A stretch of 64,000 nucleotides of DNA from Zygotorulaspora mrakii (taxonomy: Eukaryota > Ascomycota > Saccharomycetes > Saccharomycetales > Saccharomycetaceae). The stretch is from the NCBI RefSeq assembly GCF_013402915.1, contig NC_050721.1:1054001-1118000 (forward strand), given 5' to 3'. Positions within the stretch are counted from its first letter, which is position 1, and each line of letters starts with the position of its first letter. The notes below the pieces were generated by a model that ran no database searches, was not told the DNA's origin, and saw only the letters and a program-made list of their open reading frames with translations. The translations under genes were made by a program, and so were the position numbers. This document shows positions 59,496 to 64,000 of the stretch, in pieces.

Positions 59496-60557
59496 TTAGT
59501 AAACGGAATTTGTCATTTCTGAAGGGAGAAGGTTTTTGTTCGCTGCATTTATGATTTTGTCCTCGTCATCGTCATCAGATAAAGCAACAGTAAACGAGTC
59601 TACCATGCGGAAAATGTCGCTTCGATCCAATGCTTTTCCATCAAAACTTAATTCAAAGCTATCGTTTCCGTTGGATGCAGCAAGAAGTTGGCGGTCTAAA
59701 ACTTGTGTACTCTGTAGTCGTTTTGAGCTAAACTTGTTGCTGGCATTGTTAATATCTTTACTCTCTAAATCTTTTAAACTTGAATATCTGACATTCTCAT
59801 TTCCAAATGCATAAAGCGGTTGTGAAACTTGATATTTGGATCGATAAATGTCTTTTATTTGATCTTTTATAACATGATAACCCTTGTGAGAGGATAAAAT
59901 GGGTACACTCAATTTGTAGATTTGCCCGTTTTTTGGTTGTCCTGGTGAGTTAGTGTTTACAATATTGATAATGGGTTTATGTTTCCCTGTCTCCCGCTGT
60001 AACTCTGCGAAATCAATCGGCGCTGAGAAGTATCTCTCTGCTAAAATTCGCTGTTTTTGAGCCGGATTGGGTACAACAATTTCAGATGAATCACGTATCT
60101 CCACAAAAGTTGAGATTTTTGGGGTCTGCGTAGTTGGTTTGGCAAGTCGGTTAGAGGAAAATTTGACATTATTATTGCCATTGTTGCGGGCATTTTCATA
60201 TGTAAGTTGCTGCTGCTGGTGGTATTGCTGAGCATTTGGTCGTGATCTTAATCTGCTGTTCCCCACCTTAATATCACTTAACCTATGAAATCCAGTATGA
60301 TACTGTCCTAGCTTAGTATCTTGACGCTGCCGATTGCTATTACTATTTCGAGCGCTCTCTGGGTTATTCGTGAAAACGGGAACCGGCACTGGTGGGAGGT
60401 CCCTCGTATGATCGTTTCGATTATAGACTGGTGCTTCTTCTGCTAGATAGTTCTTATTATTCAGAGTCCTTTTTGTGGGAGAGCATATCTTCGAAGTATA
60501 TTTAGGCAGTGGAGCTTCGTCATCGGGATGTGATAGTTTTGTCGAAGTGCCATTCAT
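59496..60557 (-). CDS. Unrecognised protein between MRPL33 and DSS1
   Basis: 353 residues from ATG 60555-60557; a 19-codon open extension lacks ATG. I do not recognise it. Basic, Asn/Gln-rich first half with a proline stretch DLPPVPVPVF near 55-65, then an ordered-looking centre (VEIRDSSEIVVPNPAQ, FSAPIDFAELQRETGKHKP, YKLSVPILSSHKGYHVIKDQ) and a C-terminal SFELSFDGKALDRSDIFRMV followed by an acidic SDDDDED tail. No membrane segment or zinc motif. S. cerevisiae has no gene between YMR286W and YMR287C, so this was lost or moved there. Codon composition and length argue that it is a real gene, perhaps a bud-neck or cell-cycle regulator, but that is only an impression. Confidence 0.75.
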   Translation of the reverse strand: MNGTSTKLSHPDDEAPLPKYTSKICSPTKRTLNNKNYLAEEAPVYNRNDHTRDLPPVPVPVFTNNPESARNSNSNRQRQDTKLGQYHTGFHRLSDIKVGNSRLRSRPNAQQYHQQQQLTYENARNNGNNNVKFSSNRLAKPTTQTPKISTFVEIRDSSEIVVPNPAQKQRILAERYFSAPIDFAELQRETGKHKPIINIVNTNSPGQPKNGQIYKLSVPILSSHKGYHVIKDQIKDIYRSKYQVSQPLYAFGNENVRYSSLKDLESKDINNASNKFSSKRLQSTQVLDRQLLAASNGNDSFELSFDGKALDRSDIFRMVDSFTVALSDDDDEDKIINAANKNLLPSEMTNSVY

Positions 60558-60907
60558 GTTTCTGTGAGCGAAAGACACCAGTTCCACGAACAAGTCTGAT
60601 GAACAACTGTACAACTCAAAATTTACTAAGACAATTTTGAAGTAAACTCCTTAAGATACAACTCATTATACCACATTTTTTTATTATTTATGTTGGAACA
60701 ACATGTTCTTTTGTGTTTATGATTTTTCCTAAAAGGGTAAAATGATTAAATCTCACCATCTTACAAAATATTGACAAAAATGAAAAAAGTGTAATTTAGC
60801 GCTCATATTATAGAATACAATAATATATACAGGTGGCAGGTGGAGCGGCGTGAAAAGATATGAAAAAGATATTTACATGTATCAATGCAGATATGATACC
60901 CTGTACC
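60558..60907. other. Intergenic: DSS1 3' flank and promoter of the unrecognised gene
   Basis: 350 bp, AT-rich, with a small palindrome ATGTTG-GAA-CAACAT at 60690-60704. Nothing else recognised. Confidence 0.4.
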
Positions 60908-63700
60908 CTATACTTCTAGTTCCAAAATCCCGTCCAGGCAATCGATCTTAGTAATTTTGCAATTTGCAACGGTATTGCCTATTTCAGGAGGTTTTGTCTC
61001 TGAAGGCTTTAGTTTTAAAGATCCTCTTGCTGCTGGATAATCAGGTAGAATACACCTCACCAAACCCAGTTGTGGAACAGATGTTACCATAACTTCAAAT
61101 CTTTGATTTGGATCATTTTTCAAAGAGTCTTTCACAAACTTTAGTGTCCAGTAAGTTGCTCCCTGACGAGAAGCATCTTTTAAGATAGAATCTCTTGATT
61201 GAATGTCATCCACCAAATTTGAAATTTCTGATTGAGTGAAGCAAATGGGCAGTCCTCGAATATGCCTGTGTAACTGTAAATGGTTTATAAGATCGGGGAA
61301 CCTACGCAACGGTGAAGTTACAGTTAAATATTGGGGAGCACCAATCATATTATGTGACATTGGTTTGGCAGAATAAAAACTTGAATTCAGTAAAGAAGCC
61401 AAAAGTGTGATATCTTTGAAACTTGGCAGTATGCCTTTCTTGATCTTGGCTTTCATTTGACCATATTCATTCTGAGCCCTATCACCAAGCATTAATGGCT
61501 GATAAGATCTAAACACTCCAGGAATTTTATTTTCAAAGAAGAATTTTCCGGACAAAGTGTTGGCAAGAATCATCATTTCAGTAACAAGAACCACAGAGCT
61601 TGTTTCTACCTTGTTCTCAAAGGATATTTTTTGGCTATCATCGGAAACTTTTACCAGGCCTTTATTGAAACCATCTCCAAATATTACAGCATCCATCTCT
61701 TTAACTCTCGTTTCCCGTAACAATCTAGCGATAAGATGTAAGTTTTTCAATTCTTTCTGTTCTATGGACCATTTATCTTGTATCAAATTTCTAGTCTCCT
61801 TTAAGGTTCTATCAACGGAATCATAAGACACTTGTGGAAATCTCGACACTTGCCCTAGTCTTATTTGCGAAGTGTTGTTTTGAATTTTCATCGACTGCTC
61901 ATCTGGAGCAACAACAACATCAACGGAAAAAGTGATTGTTTTCGTTAGATCATCGTTTTTACCTAAATCGGCTGCCTTGCAATAACTCCTAGGTAGCATT
62001 GGAGCAACTAAATCAGGTAAATAAGTGGTAAAACATTTTTTAGACGCTATTTTAAGCACTTCGTCTTCAATACCATAGGAATCCTGCTGACTAGATTCAT
62101 TGAAAAGAGACGCTGGATCTGCGATATGAATGTAAAGAGTGAATTTACCGTTTCCAAGCTCTCTTATGGAGATACCATCATCTATCTCATGAGCATCATC
62201 AGAGTCAATACAGTAAACTCTCAGATCTTTAAAATCGAACCTTTCAAAGTCATCTAAAGCAGTTTCTGGGGGAGGCTTTACGAGATCAAAAAAAACTTGT
62301 TGCGACTTCGTAAGATTTGAAGATGGCGGTAAAGCTAGTGTTAAATTTGAATGCATGGGATTCCAAAGACTATTATTTGGGGTCAACTCAATTAATAATT
62401 CGTGGCAGCAATCCTTAGTTATATCATTATCCTTGAAGCTATCGATTTTCCTAAATATTGTAGAAATCAATGATATGATTGATTCAATATTCTCCAAATT
62501 ACCAGACGCATAATCTTCGAGAAGCTTAATAATATGCGGAAACCTACTTACCACTGTGACAAAATCTTTTGTATTAACGAGATCCGCAAAGTCATTAATA
62601 TCTTTATAATTATTAGATTTGAGACACTTTACCACGTTAGTGTAATATACGTGCTGCGACTCGAAAGGAAGTATTGTCACGGAGATTGGCGTGAGCAGAG
62701 CTCTGTTCAATTGGATTTCACCCCACAAGTGAAATTTTTGCTGTAACCGCACAGCCCAATAGGTTGCCAAAAAGACAGCTGAATCAAGAATTTCGCTTAA
62801 CGTTGACGCTGCTGTGACGTGCATATTCATGTTTTTTTGAACCAATTGGACCAACTTTACAAAAGGAAAATTCACCGGTCCTGCAAAATTTTGCAGCGAC
62901 CTATGCAATTGCTCCAAGTTTTTGAGAACAAGCGGTAACTGGCTCCATGCTGATTTTGAAATTTGTTGCGGTAAGTAACTTGTTACCATCTGGCGCGCAG
63001 TTGTCGACAAGACTATTGTTTCGTCGGGGGAGTTCTTGATAGTACCAATCGGTGCAAAGTCGTGTTTGGCTTCCCTCGCAAGAAGTTTGCCTTCATTTTC
63101 ATGATTTCCATAGTTGTTGGGCATGCGTAGCAGCACTGAGCTTTTTGAAGCAAACTTTAATGTTCCGTCCACCGCGGCAAACGTATAACGTGGATCCAAA
63201 GTGCTACTGGGCACATCCACACACATGCTGAGCTCGTTGAAATGCTGCTTCAACAACACCAGATCGCCGATCCTGAGAGGTCCACGGGAGAGAGCACTGG
63301 CATCGAATTGCAAATCATGCTTATGAATGCGCTCCGCGCATTCATTAATCAAATACTTGTTGGGTTGGCGTGAGCTCGCAGTTCCGCCAATTCCCCGCTG
63401 TCGCACCCACTGCTTGGATGGCCTCAAGTACCTCGCATCGTACCTCTCCTGGAACTGGGCTCTAATCTGCGACAGCTGTTTGACCTCTAAACCCGGTTCC
63501 AGCTCCCGTGTCCTCGCAACGAAAGAACTTGAGATTGCGCCAATCTCGTGGGCACTGATACTGCCACTCAGCGCTGTCGCTTCCTCAGCAAGCCGTCCCT
63601 TCTGCGGTGGTGACTTCCTTATCCTAGCTCTTGCTCCAGTGCTTGCCTTGGTCCTCGCCAGCGCTCCAGTACAGTGCAGTCCTCTGGCACATCGGTACAT
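60908..63700 (-). CDS. DSS1: Dss1, exoribonuclease of the mitochondrial degradosome
   Basis: RNase II-family 3'-5' exoribonuclease that with the Suv3 helicase degrades mitochondrial RNA. 930 residues from ATG 63698-63700 (yeast 969); nine codons upstream lack ATG. The N-terminus is Arg/Ala-rich and suits a mitochondrial presequence. RNB domain at about 495-830: FKDLRVYCIDSDDAHEIDDG carries the metal-binding Asp cluster; later MSHNMIGAPQYLTVTSPLRRFPDLINHLQ is the usual RNB C-terminal signature, followed by an S1-like tail. YMR287C. The 5' 600 bp is markedly GC-rich. Confidence 0.96.
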   Translation of the reverse strand: MYRCARGLHCTGALARTKASTGARARIRKSPPQKGRLAEEATALSGSISAHEIGAISSSFVARTRELEPGLEVKQLSQIRAQFQERYDARYLRPSKQWVRQRGIGGTASSRQPNKYLINECAERIHKHDLQFDASALSRGPLRIGDLVLLKQHFNELSMCVDVPSSTLDPRYTFAAVDGTLKFASKSSVLLRMPNNYGNHENEGKLLAREAKHDFAPIGTIKNSPDETIVLSTTARQMVTSYLPQQISKSAWSQLPLVLKNLEQLHRSLQNFAGPVNFPFVKLVQLVQKNMNMHVTAASTLSEILDSAVFLATYWAVRLQQKFHLWGEIQLNRALLTPISVTILPFESQHVYYTNVVKCLKSNNYKDINDFADLVNTKDFVTVVSRFPHIIKLLEDYASGNLENIESIISLISTIFRKIDSFKDNDITKDCCHELLIELTPNNSLWNPMHSNLTLALPPSSNLTKSQQVFFDLVKPPPETALDDFERFDFKDLRVYCIDSDDAHEIDDGISIRELGNGKFTLYIHIADPASLFNESSQQDSYGIEDEVLKIASKKCFTTYLPDLVAPMLPRSYCKAADLGKNDDLTKTITFSVDVVVAPDEQSMKIQNNTSQIRLGQVSRFPQVSYDSVDRTLKETRNLIQDKWSIEQKELKNLHLIARLLRETRVKEMDAVIFGDGFNKGLVKVSDDSQKISFENKVETSSVVLVTEMMILANTLSGKFFFENKIPGVFRSYQPLMLGDRAQNEYGQMKAKIKKGILPSFKDITLLASLLNSSFYSAKPMSHNMIGAPQYLTVTSPLRRFPDLINHLQLHRHIRGLPICFTQSEISNLVDDIQSRDSILKDASRQGATYWTLKFVKDSLKNDPNQRFEVMVTSVPQLGLVRCILPDYPAARGSLKLKPSETKPPEIGNTVANCKITKIDCLDGILELEV

Positions 63701-64000
63701 CGTCTCGTTGCTTAGCTTGTGTGCCACTGCTCAGCGCTCTATCCCCGAAGAGTGAGGTTGCTGAAACTCAATGTCGGCGGCTATATATCAGATTTCTACA
63801 ACCCTTCAACACCGCCTCTGCCAGTAGCAGATAGATGCAAAAAAGTACCTCCTCCACCTTCGGTCGGGGTAACCGCAGTTGCCATCCGGGTAACCTTTAA
63901 GAGGGTTACCCGTTCCGGTCGGGTAACCGATGTCGAGCGAGCCCGACCGAAGGTGTTACCCTCACTGCGCTGCTCGGCCAATCGGCCAATCAGAACACGC
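63701..64000. other. DSS1 upstream region with a Reb1-site cluster
   Basis: Contains three exact Reb1 cores, CGGGTAA at 63887-63893, TTACCCG at 63906-63912 and CGGGTAA at 63920-63926, plus near matches at 63866-63872 and 63957-63962, bracketed by a 14-bp inverted repeat. In S. cerevisiae the next gene is HSH155, divergent; it is presumably just outside the window, making this a shared promoter. Confidence 0.6.
63855..63955. promoter_or_regulatory. Reb1 cluster inside a 14-bp inverted repeat
   Basis: CACCTTCGGTCGGG (63855-63868) and CCCGACCGAAGGTG (63942-63955) are exact reverse complements. Between them lie three perfect Reb1 cores in both orientations within 40 bp. Expected role: a strongly nucleosome-depleted divergent promoter. 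Confidence 0.65.

Noticed and set aside
60690..60704. ATGTTGGAACAACAT looks like joined LTR ends (TGTTGGAA / CAACA)
   Set aside because: Only 15 bp with no LTR body on either side; a chance small palindrome.
63796..63981. 61-codon minus-strand frame at the right edge
   Set aside because: It overlaps the Reb1 cluster and inverted repeat; repetitive promoter DNA, not a gene.

Overview
This window is yeast nuclear DNA. It carries a budding-yeast (Saccharomycetaceae) chromosome segment with about 33 protein genes, one tRNA gene and degenerate LTR relics. Nearly every gene is recognisable as the orthologue of a Saccharomyces cerevisiae gene. Between 1 and 40.3 kb the order interleaves two S. cerevisiae tracks: the chromosome XIII series FAR8, EIS1, HOF1, ARP9, RCH1, IMP2, MIH1, MSN2, CCS1, SUB1, YET2, ARA2 (YMR029C-YMR041C) and the chromosome XI series NUP120, TMA19, OAR1, DEF1, MDM35, ASK1, SFK1, CSE4, ELM1 followed by MSN4, YKL063C, MNR2, YET1. 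Ohnologue pairs (MSN2/MSN4, EIS1/YKL050C, YET1/YET2) are single here. That is the signature of a lineage that branched before the whole-genome duplication (for example the Zygosaccharomyces/Torulaspora or Lachancea/Kluyveromyces groups; I cannot fix the species).

Layout. 1-40.3 kb is the interleaved block described above. 40.3-44.1 kb is a synteny junction holding an MCH2-like transporter (subtelomeric YKL221W in S. cerevisiae) and a decayed LTR. 44.1-64 kb is collinear with YMR280C-YMR287C: CAT8, GPI12, AEP2, RIT1, YKU70, NGL2, MRPL33, an unrecognised gene, DSS1. Between RIT1 and YKU70 lie a tRNA-Tyr gene with an intron and two LTR relics in inverted orientation.

The genes are housekeeping and regulatory: nuclear pore (NUP120), centromere and spindle (CSE4, ASK1), cell cycle and cytokinesis (HOF1, MIH1, ELM1), chromatin (ARP9, SUB1), stress and carbon-source transcription (MSN2/4, CAT8), mitochondrial expression and import (IMP2, MDM35, OAR1, AEP2, MRPL33, DSS1), ion and solute transport (RCH1, MNR2, MCH2-like), copper delivery (CCS1), GPI anchors (GPI12), tRNA modification (RIT1) and DNA end joining (YKU70). 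There is no operon structure; divergent gene pairs share promoters.

The most striking observation is an in-frame TAG inside the single MSN2/MSN4 orthologue, exactly where S. cerevisiae Msn2 has a tyrosine in a conserved motif. Both flanks stay in frame and conserved, including the two C2H2 zinc fingers downstream. Next in interest is a GC-rich, hairpin-studded block upstream of that gene, with a perfect 16-bp-arm hairpin. Also notable are 14-bp inverted repeats bracketing factor-site clusters upstream of CAT8 and DSS1, and the LTR at the synteny junction. I did not see a wholly new multi-gene system.
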